Shown here: positions 41,082 to 50,454 of the stretch, in pieces
Position numbering within the stretch: position 1 is the first letter of the stretch
Layout: each line of letters begins with the position of its first letter
NCBI GenBank assembly: GCA_036677805.1
Contig: JAVBVS010000024.1
Span: 124,001-188,000, forward strand
DNA: 64,000 nucleotides
Direction: 5' to 3'
DNA from: SIG78 sp036677805
Lineage (GTDB): Bacteria; Verrucomicrobiota; Lentisphaeria; Victivallales; Victivallaceae
Translations under genes and position numbers: made by a program
The notes under the pieces: generated by a model
Seen by the model: only the letters and a program-made list of their open reading frames with translations
The model's database searches: none
What the model was told of the DNA's origin: nothing

Positions 41082-41906
41082 ATGCCGGAGCTGCCGGAAG
41101 TCGAAACCGTGGGGCGGGCGCTGGCGGCGGTGCTGGTCGGCCGGGTCATCGCGGGTGTGACGCTCTGCCGCGACCGGTTGCGCGAACCGCTGGATTCGCT
41201 GCGCGATCCGCGCCTGCCGGGCCGCCGGGTGACGGCGGTGCGGCGGCGGGGGCGTTATCTGATCGTCGAACTTGAGGGCGCGCTGGCGCTTCTGATTCAT
41301 CTCGGCATGACCGGGGTGCTGAAGGTGCTGCCGGCGGATGCGCCGCGCGCGCCGCATGAACACATCCTGTTCGATATCGGGTGCGGCGAAACCCTGCGTT
41401 TCGAATGCACCCGCCGCTTCAGCCTGGTCAAACTGGTGGAACTGCCCGCGCCCGGCGGCATGCCGGAAGCACTGGGATTGCTCGGTCCGGAGCCGTTGAC
41501 CGCAGCCTTCAGCGCCGACTATTTCCGGGAACGGGCGCGGGGGCGCCGGACCGCGGTCAAGAATTTTCTGATGGACAACCGGATCGTGACCGGAGTGGGC
41601 AACATCTACGCTACGGAGGCGTTGTTTGCGGCCGGTATTTCGCCGCTGCGGCCGGCGGCGAACGTGCGCAAGGCGGAGGCGGTCCGGCTGGTAGAAGCGG
41701 TCAAAAGTGTTCTCGCCCGGTCGATTGCGGCCGGCGGCACCACCTTTTCGGATTTCCGTCGGCTTGACGGCTCGACCGGCCACTATGCGCTGGAGCTGGC
41801 GATCTACGGCCGGAAAGGCCAACCTTGCCCGCATTGCGGCGGCATGCTGCGCGCGGTGACGCTGGGCGGGCGGACCTCGGTTTACTGTCCGCACTGCCAG
41901 CGTTGA
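41082..41906 (+). CDS. mutM: formamidopyrimidine-DNA glycosylase
   Basis: 274 residues. N-terminal MPELPEVETVG supplies the catalytic Pro2 and Glu3. IHLGMTG, NRIVTGVGNIYATEALF (helix-two-turn-helix) and the C-terminal zinc finger CPHCGGMLRAV...YCPHCQR are all present. Two deviations from E. coli Fpg: the Lys of RRAKYLLLEL is Arg (RRRGRYLIVEL), and DPRRFG is replaced by CTRRFS. The Met-Arg-Phe wedge residues are kept. Excises oxidised purines. A strong hairpin follows the stop. Confidence 0.93.
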   Translation: MPELPEVETVGRALAAVLVGRVIAGVTLCRDRLREPLDSLRDPRLPGRRVTAVRRRGRYLIVELEGALALLIHLGMTGVLKVLPADAPRAPHEHILFDIGCGETLRFECTRRFSLVKLVELPAPGGMPEALGLLGPEPLTAAFSADYFRERARGRRTAVKNFLMDNRIVTGVGNIYATEALFAAGISPLRPAANVRKAEAVRLVEAVKSVLARSIAAGGTTFSDFRRLDGSTGHYALELAIYGRKGQPCPHCGGMLRAVTLGGRTSVYCPHCQR

Positions 41907-41942
41907 TTTTTCGGAAACGGGCGGAAAATTTCATACTTGGGG

Positions 41943-41988
41943 ACGGCCTCGCCGCTGCTGCGGGCAAGCATGCGGCGAGGCCGTGAAT
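41943..41988 (+). terminator. strong hairpin after mutM, possible terminator
   Basis: Perfect 13 bp stem ACGGCCTCGCCGC / GCGGCGAGGCCGT with a 16-base loop, then GAATTTT. The T-run is short, so it may only attenuate transcription into the ABC transporter gene. Confidence 0.55.
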
Positions 41989-42044
41989 TTTGCCGGAAAA
42001 GTACATTGCGGGGTTGCAATGAAAATTTGAGAGGCTATTTTAAA

Positions 42045-43850
42045 ATGAAAGGGACGCTTCGGATTCATTGGAAGCCGGGGTATTTTTTTCAATGGCTCAA
42101 CCGTGTGGAAGACATGGCCGACTTCAAATTACGCACGTTTCTCAAACCATATCGCAGTCTGATTTTTTTCGCTTCGCTGTCCAATCTGATTTTCACCGCC
42201 CTGGCGCTGACCTTGCCGTGGATGCTGAAGATCGCCATTGACCGGGTATTGCCGACAGCCGATTACAGTCTGTTCTTCATTCTGTCCGGAGCGATGCTCA
42301 CGATCTACTTCATCCGCTGTATCGTGCGCTACATCGCGGGTTATCTCGGCAGTTACATGGTCTACCGCATTATGGTCGACGTGCGCTTCAAGATGTTCAA
42401 GCATCTCCAGAGCCTGTCGCTGCGGTTTTACGAAGAGTACCGTACCGGGAAGCTGGTCTCCAACGTGTTGAGCGACGTGGGGCTGCTGCAGCAGCTGGTC
42501 AGTTCGATCGTGAGCATGTCCGATCAATTTTTCATGCTGATTCTGATTTCGGTGCTGCTGCTGTTCATCAACTGGCAGCTGGGCTTGCTGGTGCTGGCGA
42601 TTTCACCGCTCCAGTTTTTCAACTTTGCCTACTTCCGCAAAATCCTCCAGAGCTATTCGAAGGCGTTTCAGGAAAAGATGTCGGAGATTTCGGCCAATCT
42701 GGCCGAGACCATCAACGGGATCAAGGTGGTCAAGAGTTTCGGACAGGAGCGTACCGAGTGCAACCACTTCTTCCTCAACATGCGGCCGACGGTCGACATC
42801 GGGGTCAAACTCAATCTGGCCGGGAACTACTGCGGTTCGGTGGCCGACATGCTGAGCATCTGCACCTATCTGATGGTGATCGGCGTGGGGGTCCGTTTCG
42901 TTCAGCAGCAAACCATGACCATCGGAGAATTCGTGGCGTTTTACAGTTACGTCGGCAGTCTGCTCGGACCGATTTCCGTTTTCGCCAACCTGTCGACTAC
43001 AATTTCCCAGGGGCTGGCCGGGGCCGAGCGTATCGCGCGGCTGATGCGGATCATTCCCGAAATCCAGGAAGTGCCCGATCCGGTCAAGGCCGGTCGGCTT
43101 CAGGGCAAAATTGTTTTCGACGATGTGACTTTCAGCTACAACGACCAGCCGGTGATCAAGAATCTGAATCTGACCATCGAGCCCGGCTGCAAGGTGGCGC
43201 TGGTGGGGCCGTCCGGCTGCGGCAAAACCACGCTGGGCAATCTGATCCTGCGGTTCTACGATGTCACCCAGGGGCGGATTCTGATCGACGGGCTGGACAT
43301 CCGCAAATATTCCAAGGATTCCTACCGCAACAACGTCGCGGTAGTGCTTCAGGAGCCGTTCCTCTTCAGCGGCACCATCCGCGACAACATCGCCTATGCC
43401 AAGAAAAATGCAACCAACGAAGAGGTCTTGCGCGCGGCCCGGATGGCCAATGTCGAGGAATTCGTGAACATGCTGCCGCACGGCTACAAGACTACCATCG
43501 GGGAAAATGGCGCATCGCTCTCCGGCGGCCAGAAGCAGCGCATCGCCATCGCCCGGGCCATTCTCAAAAACCCGTCGATCCTGATTCTCGACGAGGCGAC
43601 CAGCGCGCTCGATACCGTGTCGGAATACCTGGTCCAGAATGCTTTGGACAATCTGATGGAAGGCCGGACTACGATCATCATCGCCCACCGGCTCTCGACG
43701 ATCAAGAACGCCGACAAGATTGTGGTGCTGCGCGCGGGCAAAATCGAACAGATGGGGACGCATGACCAGCTGATGGAGCGCGAAGGGGTCTATCGGGAAC
43801 TCTACAATATTCAGCAGAAAACCGCATTGGACAACGAGGCGAGCAAGTGA
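42045..43850 (+). CDS. MsbA-like ABC exporter (fused membrane and ATPase domains)
   Basis: 601 residues from ATG 42045 (GAGAGG about 10 bp upstream). The long upstream frame overlaps the hairpin. Six transmembrane helices in residues about 38-325 (FASLSNLIFTALALTLPWML, LLFINWQLGLLVLAISPLQF), then the ATPase: Walker A GPSGCGKTT (388-396), Q-loop VVLQEPFLFSGTIRDN, signature LSGGQKQRIAIARA, Walker B SILILDEATSALD. Exports lipid, peptide or another hydrophobic cargo; unknown. GTGA overlap with the HlyD-type adaptor gene suggests a tripartite exporter lacking a linked outer-membrane channel. Confidence 0.92.
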   Translation: MKGTLRIHWKPGYFFQWLNRVEDMADFKLRTFLKPYRSLIFFASLSNLIFTALALTLPWMLKIAIDRVLPTADYSLFFILSGAMLTIYFIRCIVRYIAGYLGSYMVYRIMVDVRFKMFKHLQSLSLRFYEEYRTGKLVSNVLSDVGLLQQLVSSIVSMSDQFFMLILISVLLLFINWQLGLLVLAISPLQFFNFAYFRKILQSYSKAFQEKMSEISANLAETINGIKVVKSFGQERTECNHFFLNMRPTVDIGVKLNLAGNYCGSVADMLSICTYLMVIGVGVRFVQQQTMTIGEFVAFYSYVGSLLGPISVFANLSTTISQGLAGAERIARLMRIIPEIQEVPDPVKAGRLQGKIVFDDVTFSYNDQPVIKNLNLTIEPGCKVALVGPSGCGKTTLGNLILRFYDVTQGRILIDGLDIRKYSKDSYRNNVAVVLQEPFLFSGTIRDNIAYAKKNATNEEVLRAARMANVEEFVNMLPHGYKTTIGENGASLSGGQKQRIAIARAILKNPSILILDEATSALDTVSEYLVQNALDNLMEGRTTIIIAHRLSTIKNADKIVVLRAGKIEQMGTHDQLMEREGVYRELYNIQQKTALDNEASK

Positions 43851-44932
43851 GCCCGAAAACATCGACCAACTTCCGGCGGCAGCTCCGGATCATCCGCTGG
43901 TTGATCCTGCTGCTGATTCTCACCATGCTGATGGTGATTGCGGGAACGTTCGTTTTTTCGATGAACGACGAATCGGTCGGCCGCGGCACCGTCGAGGGCA
44001 TGCGCACCTATGATATGAAGTCCTCGGTTCAGAGCCGGATCCGGAAAATTTACTTTCACGACGGCGACACCGTGACCGCGGGTACCGTGATGCTGGAGCT
44101 CGATTCGAGCGCGCTCGACGAGTCGATCGAAAATATCCGGAACAGCATCCGGGAACTGGAGGCGGAGCTCGATGTCAAGAATGCCGCCTTCGAACTGCTC
44201 AAGCACGATCCGCTGCCGACCGAATACCGCCATACCAAAATTGGGTTGGAGGAAAGCCGGCTGCGGCTCGACGCCAGCCAGGCCGAGCTCGATACCTACA
44301 AAGCGCTGCGTCAGCGCGGCGTGATTGCCGAGCTGGACTACAACCGGCACCAGATTGAGGTTGCGCGCAACCGCATGGAGCTGGAAAAATTCCAGAGCGA
44401 CTACGACAAGCTCGCCGGCGGCCTGGCCGAAAAAATCATCCGCCGCGCCGAAGCCGAGATCGATCTGCTGAAGGTCAAGATTGCCAACCGCAAGGGTGAG
44501 TTGACGGTGCTGGAAAACCGTGCCAAGGAGTACCGTTTCATCGCGCCCGAAGACGGCATCATCAGCTATATCCCGACCAAGATCGGCACTTATGTCGAGC
44601 CGGGGCAATCGATCATTCAGTTCGCCGCCGGCAACGGCCGCAAGTTCATCGCCTATATCGACGAGGTCGAAATCTTCAAGATCGAAGAGGGCCAGCAGGT
44701 GCGGATCGCGTCGAGCCAGTACAGCACCTATGAATACGGTTATTTTCTCGGCGAGGTGATGTACATCAGCGAATTGCCCGAAGAGCGCGCCGGCAAGGTC
44801 TACTATCCGGTTTTCATCCGCATTACCCAGGAGCCTCAGCCGCTGCGGCTGGGATCGAGCGGCGAAGCCCGCATCAATACCGGACGCGACCGCATTATCC
44901 GGACGATTCTGGGCACCAACAAAAAACGCTGA
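43847..44932 (+). CDS. HlyD/RND-type membrane fusion (adaptor) protein
   Basis: 361 residues, GTG start inside the stop of the ABC gene. One N-terminal transmembrane helix (LRIIRWLILLLILTMLMVIAGTF), then a first biotinyl-lipoyl half (VQSRIRKIYFHDGDTVTAGTV), a long coiled-coil hairpin (about 100-215, rich in Glu/Leu/Arg), the second lipoyl half (YRFIAPEDGIISYIPTKIGTYVEPGQ) and beta-barrel domain. Bridges the inner-membrane exporter to the periplasm or outer membrane. Confidence 0.88.
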   Translation: MSPKTSTNFRRQLRIIRWLILLLILTMLMVIAGTFVFSMNDESVGRGTVEGMRTYDMKSSVQSRIRKIYFHDGDTVTAGTVMLELDSSALDESIENIRNSIRELEAELDVKNAAFELLKHDPLPTEYRHTKIGLEESRLRLDASQAELDTYKALRQRGVIAELDYNRHQIEVARNRMELEKFQSDYDKLAGGLAEKIIRRAEAEIDLLKVKIANRKGELTVLENRAKEYRFIAPEDGIISYIPTKIGTYVEPGQSIIQFAAGNGRKFIAYIDEVEIFKIEEGQQVRIASSQYSTYEYGYFLGEVMYISELPEERAGKVYYPVFIRITQEPQPLRLGSSGEARINTGRDRIIRTILGTNKKR

Positions 44933-45026
44933 CCGGCGCCGTCGTCGGGCAACGGGGTTTTTGTTTCCTGCCGCCGGTCCGGCGTACCGTCAAGCCGGCG
45001 TGAAACGACGAAAGGATGGGACGGGG

Positions 45027-46571
45027 TTGGAACTGACGTTTTATCACTGGATGACATTGGTGGCGGGGCTGCTGCTGCTCGGCGTATTTTCCAGTCGGAT
45101 ATCTTCCCGCCTCAACATGCCGATTCTGCTGATGTTTCTCGGGACCGGGATGCTGATGGGCTCCCGGCGTTTCGGCTACATTGAATTCGAGACCGACGCC
45201 GCGGGCGACGTCGCGCTGGCCAACGCGGTCGGTACGCTGGCCATGGCGTTCATTCTTTACTCCGGCGGATTGGAAACCAACTTCCGCGCGGTGCGCCGGG
45301 TATTGGTGCCGGGCGTGATATTGTCGACGCTCGGGGTGTTGTTGACCGCCATGCTGACTGGCGCCGCGGTCTGCTGGCTGCTGGGGTGGTCGCCGGAGTG
45401 GGGCATGCTGTTCGGTGCGGTGGTTTCATCGACTGACGCGGCGGCGGTGTTCGCCATTTTGCGTTCGCGCCAGGTCAGTCTGGATGGGCGCCTGAGCTCA
45501 TTGCTGGAGTTTGAATCTGGCAGCAATGACCCGATGGCGGCGTTGCTGACTCTGTTCATGATCGGTTTTATTCAGAATCCGGCGACCTTGCCGCTGTGGC
45601 ATTTCCCGTTTTATTTCTTGTTCCGGATGGCGCTCGGGGCGGTAGCGGGATATGCCGTGGGACGGCTGGGGTGCTGGCTTTTCAACCGGGCCAAACTGGA
45701 ATATGAGGGACTTTATTTCGTGCTCGGGATCGCCATCGTGCTGTTGAGTTACGGCGTGACCGAAATATTGCACGGCAACGGCTTCATGGCCGCCTATTGC
45801 GCCGGCTTGACCATGGGCAACATCCGTTACAATTACAAGAAGGGGCAGATGCGTTTCAACAACGGTCTGGCCTGGCTGATGCAGGTGCTGATGTTCACCA
45901 TCCTCGGCATGCTGGTGACGACGGACGACCTGATTGCGGTGCCGGAAACCGGCTGGACGCATGCGATCTGGTTTCGCGGCACATTGATTGCGCTGGCGCT
46001 GATGTTTGTGGCGCGTCCGGCGGCGGTGTTTTTGGGCATGATCCGGAGCCGGTTCAACTGGCGGGAGCGTCTGCTGGTGTCGTGGGTCGGCTTGCGCGGC
46101 GCGGCGCCGATCGTATTGGCGACCTTCCCGCTGGCGTTCCGGTTGAGCGGAAATCCGGCGGTTCAGGAAAATGCGGGGACGCTGTTCAATCTGGTCTTCT
46201 GTGTGGTTATCGCCTCGGTATTGATTCAATCCAAAACGATGATGCCGCTGGCGCGGCTGCTCCGGCTCGATTTGCCGCTTCGGGAAAAGGAGCGGGTGCC
46301 GCTGGAGCTTGAGGAAACCGGCGTCATCAATAGCGTGATGCATGAATTTGAAGTGACCGCCAATGCGCTTTGCCGCAATAAATCACTGGCCGAGCTCAAT
46401 CTTCCATCCGGTGTGCTGGTGCTGCTGATCCGGCGCGGCAATTCGTTCATTCTGGCGCGCGGCAATACCGGCATTCAGGAAAATGACGGACTGCTGATGA
46501 TGGGGGATGAAACCATGCTGCGGACGATTGCCGAAAAATATTTCCCCGACAATGACTATTTCGGCGAGTGA
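45027..46571 (+). CDS. CPA1-family cation/proton antiporter with RCK_C domain (NhaP2-like)
   Basis: 514 residues if the TTG at 45027 is used (AAAGGATG 9 bp upstream); a GTG at 45000 and an ATG at 44961 are alternatives. About twelve transmembrane helices with the CPA1 signatures SSRLNMPILLMFLGTGMLMG, FGAVVSSTDAAAVFAIL, FESGSNDPMAALLTLF and SWVGLRGAAPIVLATFPLA. Near residue 430 a TrkA-C/RCK_C domain begins (VINSVMHEFEVTANALCRNK) and ends with LLMMGDETMLRTIAEKYF. NhaP2/CvrA exchange K+ or Na+ for H+. Confidence 0.9.
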   Translation: MELTFYHWMTLVAGLLLLGVFSSRISSRLNMPILLMFLGTGMLMGSRRFGYIEFETDAAGDVALANAVGTLAMAFILYSGGLETNFRAVRRVLVPGVILSTLGVLLTAMLTGAAVCWLLGWSPEWGMLFGAVVSSTDAAAVFAILRSRQVSLDGRLSSLLEFESGSNDPMAALLTLFMIGFIQNPATLPLWHFPFYFLFRMALGAVAGYAVGRLGCWLFNRAKLEYEGLYFVLGIAIVLLSYGVTEILHGNGFMAAYCAGLTMGNIRYNYKKGQMRFNNGLAWLMQVLMFTILGMLVTTDDLIAVPETGWTHAIWFRGTLIALALMFVARPAAVFLGMIRSRFNWRERLLVSWVGLRGAAPIVLATFPLAFRLSGNPAVQENAGTLFNLVFCVVIASVLIQSKTMMPLARLLRLDLPLREKERVPLELEETGVINSVMHEFEVTANALCRNKSLAELNLPSGVLVLLIRRGNSFILARGNTGIQENDGLLMMGDETMLRTIAEKYFPDNDYFGE

Positions 46572-46614
46572 CCGGGAAAATCCGTGGCGGGCCGAAAACC
46601 GGAGCATTCACAGA

Positions 46615-48813
46615 TCAGGAATTTCCGGACGGCAGCGACTGCTGATCCGGGGCGATGCGGAGCCGGCCGAGGCGGAGAGTGAAGCAACTGCCGTATTCTG
46701 AGCTGCTTTCCAGGACCAGGGAGCCGCCCATGCGTTCGGTCAGGCGGCGGGCAATGGCCAGGCCCAGCCCGGTGCCGTGGGGCGTGGTAAGGTCGTCGTG
46801 CTGCACGAAGGGGTCGAAAATGCGGGATCGGAGCGAATCCGGGATGCCCGGCCCGGTATCGCTGACGGCAATGGTCAACTCGCCGCGGCCGTCGCCGTCG
46901 GCGGCGAATTCCACCCGGATCGACACCGAACCGAACCGCGTATATTTGACCGCATTGCCCGCGAGATTCAAGAGGATCTGGCGCATGCGGTGGCGGTCGA
47001 AATAGAGTTCCGGCAATTGCGGCGGCAGGTCGAGAATGAATTGCAGCTGCTTTTCGGTGGTTTGCAGCAGGAACAGGGTTTGTATTTCACCGCAGAGCCG
47101 GGCAAGGTCGCCGCGTTCCGGAATGATTTCCAGCTGATTGGCCTCGAGTTTCGTCAGATCCAGAATATCGTTGATCAGGTTCAACAGAGCGGATCCGGCG
47201 AAATGGATGGATTGGAGGTAGTCTTCCGTTTCCTCCGCGGTGGTTTCGCCGGTTTTCAGGAGTTCGGCAAACCCGATGACCGCATTCAACGGGGTGCGCA
47301 ATTCGTGACTCATGGTGGTCAGAAAATAGTTTTTGGCCCGATTGGCGGCCTGGGCCTCCTGCATGGCTTTTTCCAGCTGTCGTTTGCCGGCGTTGATTTC
47401 GGTGATGTCGACGGCGCTTTTGATCACATAGATGATTTTGCCCGAGGCGTCGTGGACCGGGTCGGCGGTGATGATCAGTTCGCGGCCGAAGAGCGTCGCT
47501 TCGCGCGATACCCGGCGGTCGGCGGCGATCGCTTTGATCACTGGACACAGGGGGCGGTCGGCGCCATCTTTGCAGAAAATATCATTGCAGTTGCAGTTGA
47601 GGATATCCGCGGAACCCAGACCGCAGAGCCGCTCGACCGTCGGATTGACCTGGAGCAGCCGGGCGTTGGCATCGTAGAGCCAGATCGGAATATCGATGTG
47701 GTTGAAAATGACCATTTTTTCCCGGTTGGCATGGTTCAGGCTGCGGCGCTGGCGGGCCTGTTCCCGGGCGAGCACGATGATATGGGCCGCCGACCGGATG
47801 CTGTCTTCGTTGAGATCGGAAAATTCCTGCCGGGCATGGATGAAGCCGACGCCAAGCAGTCCGGTAAGCCGGTTGTCGGTGAATACCGGGCCGAGAAGCA
47901 GCGATTTCAGCGGCGTATCGCGGAACAGTTCCCGGTATTCGGAGTTCTCCATATCGGCAATGGCGATGAACTCGTGCCGCCGGAAGGCTTCGCGCCATGC
48001 CGCCGGGAATTCCTTTCGGGCGAGAGAGATTTCGGAAGCGGGACCGGAAGCGAAGGGACGGACCCATTCCCGGATCGATTCAAAGCGGTCCTCCGGGCCG
48101 CAGTCGCCGAATCCGATGTAGTCGCAGTCGATCTGCCGGACGATCGCTTTGAAGATGGCCTCCAGATTGGCTTCGAAATCATGTTCCTTCACGATCTGGG
48201 CCAGGCAATGATTTACAATGCGTTCGTGGCTGACGTAATGGCGCAGGCGTTCGACCAGAAGATCACGATGACACTGCATCCGGGGATTGCGATGCGAAAG
48301 CCACAGCACCGCCGGGCGGGAGAAAAGTCCGCGCCGGGGCAGGGGAGTCAGAATCGCCGTGCGGATGCCGAGTCCGTCATCGCCTTCGATGGTGACCGCC
48401 CGGCGCAAGGCGAAAACTTCCTTGATTGCGCGCAGGATTTCCGGAGTGGCGCCGGATATTTGCCGGATGTCGCGGAGTTCCGCAATTCGGGACTCCGGGT
48501 TTTCACCGTCGTGTCCGAACAGAATCCGGCCGGATTGATCGACGATGACCGCCTGCATCGGAAGCACTTGCAAAACGACAGTGTCGGGCAGGAATCCTTG
48601 GCGCCGGAAGCTCCGCTGCATCATCGCTCCGGCGATGGCGGCGAATACCATGCCGAGAACCAGCGTCTCTCCCGGATATTGTTCCCAGAAAGGATGGGAA
48701 AGGGGTGCGGTCGGATTCGCCAAAGATGCGTCAACCGCGTTGCCGGAGAGCACCGGAAGCGACCACAGAAGAAACCATAAAATCGGCATTGCGGCATTTT
48801 TGCCGTAGAACAT
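46615..48813 (-). CDS. membrane sensor histidine kinase with GAF and PAS domains
   Basis: 732 residues. N-terminal hydrophobic segments at about 9-25 and 50-66. A GAF-like domain spans about 205-355 (DYIGFGDCGPEDRF, LLLGPVFTDNRLTGLLGVGF). A PAS domain follows (about 370-475) with clustered Cys (LNCNCNDIFCKDG...LCPV). HisKA has the phosphoacceptor His503 in TTMSHELRTPLNAVIGF; the ATPase has NLAGNAVKYT, DTGPGIPD and GTGLGLA. No receiver domain is fused and no response regulator is adjacent, so its partner is elsewhere. Signal unknown. Confidence 0.92.
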   Translation of the reverse strand: MFYGKNAAMPILWFLLWSLPVLSGNAVDASLANPTAPLSHPFWEQYPGETLVLGMVFAAIAGAMMQRSFRRQGFLPDTVVLQVLPMQAVIVDQSGRILFGHDGENPESRIAELRDIRQISGATPEILRAIKEVFALRRAVTIEGDDGLGIRTAILTPLPRRGLFSRPAVLWLSHRNPRMQCHRDLLVERLRHYVSHERIVNHCLAQIVKEHDFEANLEAIFKAIVRQIDCDYIGFGDCGPEDRFESIREWVRPFASGPASEISLARKEFPAAWREAFRRHEFIAIADMENSEYRELFRDTPLKSLLLGPVFTDNRLTGLLGVGFIHARQEFSDLNEDSIRSAAHIIVLAREQARQRRSLNHANREKMVIFNHIDIPIWLYDANARLLQVNPTVERLCGLGSADILNCNCNDIFCKDGADRPLCPVIKAIAADRRVSREATLFGRELIITADPVHDASGKIIYVIKSAVDITEINAGKRQLEKAMQEAQAANRAKNYFLTTMSHELRTPLNAVIGFAELLKTGETTAEETEDYLQSIHFAGSALLNLINDILDLTKLEANQLEIIPERGDLARLCGEIQTLFLLQTTEKQLQFILDLPPQLPELYFDRHRMRQILLNLAGNAVKYTRFGSVSIRVEFAADGDGRGELTIAVSDTGPGIPDSLRSRIFDPFVQHDDLTTPHGTGLGLAIARRLTERMGGSLVLESSSEYGSCFTLRLGRLRIAPDQQSLPSGNS

Positions 48814-49166
48814 GAACGCTGCTCCGGATTGCCCCGATCGATACGGCTTCCCGCCAATTCCCGATACCTTACATCCGAATTGATTATTTTGCCAATAAGC
48901 GTTGAAAAATAATTGTCGAAAATCAATTCGGGCGCTATATTATCGGGAAGTTCGGAAAAAGGCACGGAGGTAATACTTTGAGAGCGGGCACCAATGGCTG
49001 AGGCGGCATCCGGCCGCAGTTGGCGCGATGGGATGGGCATGTCTGTTCGGGGTTGTCGGCCGGGCAGCGCCACGGTTGCGCTCCGGCACCGGGAATGTGA
49101 CCGCCGGTTGAGCGTGGTCTGATTTCAGCTGATTTTCCGACGATTTACTGCGTGAGGAGGTAGTTT
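48814..49166. other. 353 bp divergent intergenic region between the kinase gene and proA
   Basis: Contains the proA promoter (48913-48941) and a proA leader of about 220 nt. The leader has a strong Shine-Dalgarno (GGAGGT, 48967-48972) followed six bases on by a TTG opening a 7-codon frame (48978-49001), and an overlapping ATG frame of 42 codons (48994-49122). No tRNA, riboswitch consensus or terminator was recognised. Confidence 0.4.
48913..48941 (+). promoter_or_regulatory. promoter of proA-mtaB
   Basis: TTGTCG, 17 bp spacer, TATATT; start near 48948, giving an unusually long leader of about 220 nt. Confidence 0.6.
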
Positions 49167-50444
49167 ATGGGGCAGCAGGCTCTGACAATGGAAGCCATGG
49201 AAGAAAAACTCTGGGCAATGGGCGAAAGCGCACGGAAGGCCGCGCGCAAGCTTGCGCTCGCGTCCGCTGAAGAAAAAGTGGCGATCCTCGAACATATGGC
49301 CGGAGCGGTCGAAGCGGCGACGCCGGAAATTCTCGCCGCCAATTCCCGCGATATGGAAACCGGGCGCAAAAACGGTCTGGCCGACGCCATGCTCGACCGG
49401 CTGGCGCTGGATGAAAAACGCATCGCCGCGATGGCCCGAGGGTTGCGCGAGGTGGCGCGCCAGCATGATCCGGTGGGACGCGAACTGACCTGTTTCACCC
49501 GTCCCAACGGGCTTGAAATTCATAAAGTCACCGTACCCATCGGGGTGATCGGCATCATCTATGAAGCGCGGCCCAACGTGACCGTGGATGCCGCCGGAAT
49601 CTGCATCAAGGCGGGCAACGCGGTGATCCTGCGCGGCGGCAAGGAGGCGTTCTGCTCCAATCGCCGGCTGGCCGAAGCGTTGAACGCCGGGGCCGTGGCG
49701 GCCGGGTTCGGCGACGGACTGGTGCAACTGGTTCCCTGGACCGCCCGCGAAGCGGTCGGCGTGATGCTGAAAATGGATCAGTACATCGATCTGATGATCC
49801 CGCGCGGCGGCGAAAGCCTGATCCGGACCGTGGTCGAAGGCGCCACCATGCCGGTGATCAAGCATTACAAAGGCGTCTGCCATCTCTATTGCGACGGCAC
49901 CTGTGATCTCGACATGGCGCGCAAAATCATCACCAACGCCAAATGCCAGCGTCCCGGCGTCTGCAACGCGCTTGAATCGATCCTGATCGACCGCAAGGGC
50001 GCCGCCGTGCTGGTGCCTGCGCTTTACGAAGAGTTGAAGCGCCATGGAGTCACGGTTTATGCCGACGAGGAATTCCGTCGTTATGCGCCGGATGCGGAAG
50101 CGGCGGAAGAGGAAAATTATTCCCGCGAGTATCTGTGTCTGGCCTTGTCGGCCAAGGTGGTCGACGGCGTCGACGGCGCGATCGAGCACATCAACCATTA
50201 CGGATCGCACCACAGCGACGGCATCCTGTCCAACGACAAGGCCGCGGTCGAACGGTTCCTGAACGGCGTCGATTCGGCGGTGGTTTACGTCAACGCCTCG
50301 ACCCGCTTCACCGACGGCGGCGAATTCGGCATGGGCGCTGAAATCGGCATTTCGACCGATAAACTCCACGCCCGGGGACCGATGGGCGTCGATGAGCTGG
50401 TCTCCTACAAATATATCGTGCGTGGCGCAGGCCAGGTGCGGTGA
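49167..50444 (+). CDS. proA: gamma-glutamyl phosphate reductase
   Basis: 425 residues; GAGGAGGTAG lies 6 bp before the ATG. It reduces gamma-glutamyl phosphate to the semialdehyde in proline synthesis. Diagnostic segments are TVPIGVIGIIYEARPNVTVD, GNAVILRGGKEAFCSN, the catalytic Cys266 in QRPGVCNALESILI, HHSDGILSNDKAAVERFLNGV and FTDGGEFGMGAEIGISTDKL. No proB is adjacent. mtaB starts 10 bp after its stop. Confidence 0.96.
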   Translation: MGQQALTMEAMEEKLWAMGESARKAARKLALASAEEKVAILEHMAGAVEAATPEILAANSRDMETGRKNGLADAMLDRLALDEKRIAAMARGLREVARQHDPVGRELTCFTRPNGLEIHKVTVPIGVIGIIYEARPNVTVDAAGICIKAGNAVILRGGKEAFCSNRRLAEALNAGAVAAGFGDGLVQLVPWTAREAVGVMLKMDQYIDLMIPRGGESLIRTVVEGATMPVIKHYKGVCHLYCDGTCDLDMARKIITNAKCQRPGVCNALESILIDRKGAAVLVPALYEELKRHGVTVYADEEFRRYAPDAEAAEEENYSREYLCLALSAKVVDGVDGAIEHINHYGSHHSDGILSNDKAAVERFLNGVDSAVVYVNASTRFTDGGEFGMGAEIGISTDKLHARGPMGVDELVSYKYIVRGAGQVR

Positions 50445-50454
50445 GAGGTGGACT

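Noticed and set aside
42045..44932. Dedicated type I secretion system for the leaderless repeat protein
   Set aside because: The loci are 15 kb apart with many unrelated genes between, there is no outer-membrane channel gene, and the ABC protein has MsbA-like length without a peptidase or CLD extension.
44961..45026. Longer N-terminus of the CPA1 antiporter from ATG 44961
   Set aside because: The extra residues are Pro/Arg-rich and non-hydrophobic, have no good Shine-Dalgarno, and the family begins directly with the first membrane helix; TTG 45027 fits better, though GTG 45000 remains possible.
46615..48813. Hybrid sensor kinase
   Set aside because: The chain ends shortly after the ATPase G2 box and C-terminal beta strand; there is no receiver domain, so it is a simple histidine kinase.
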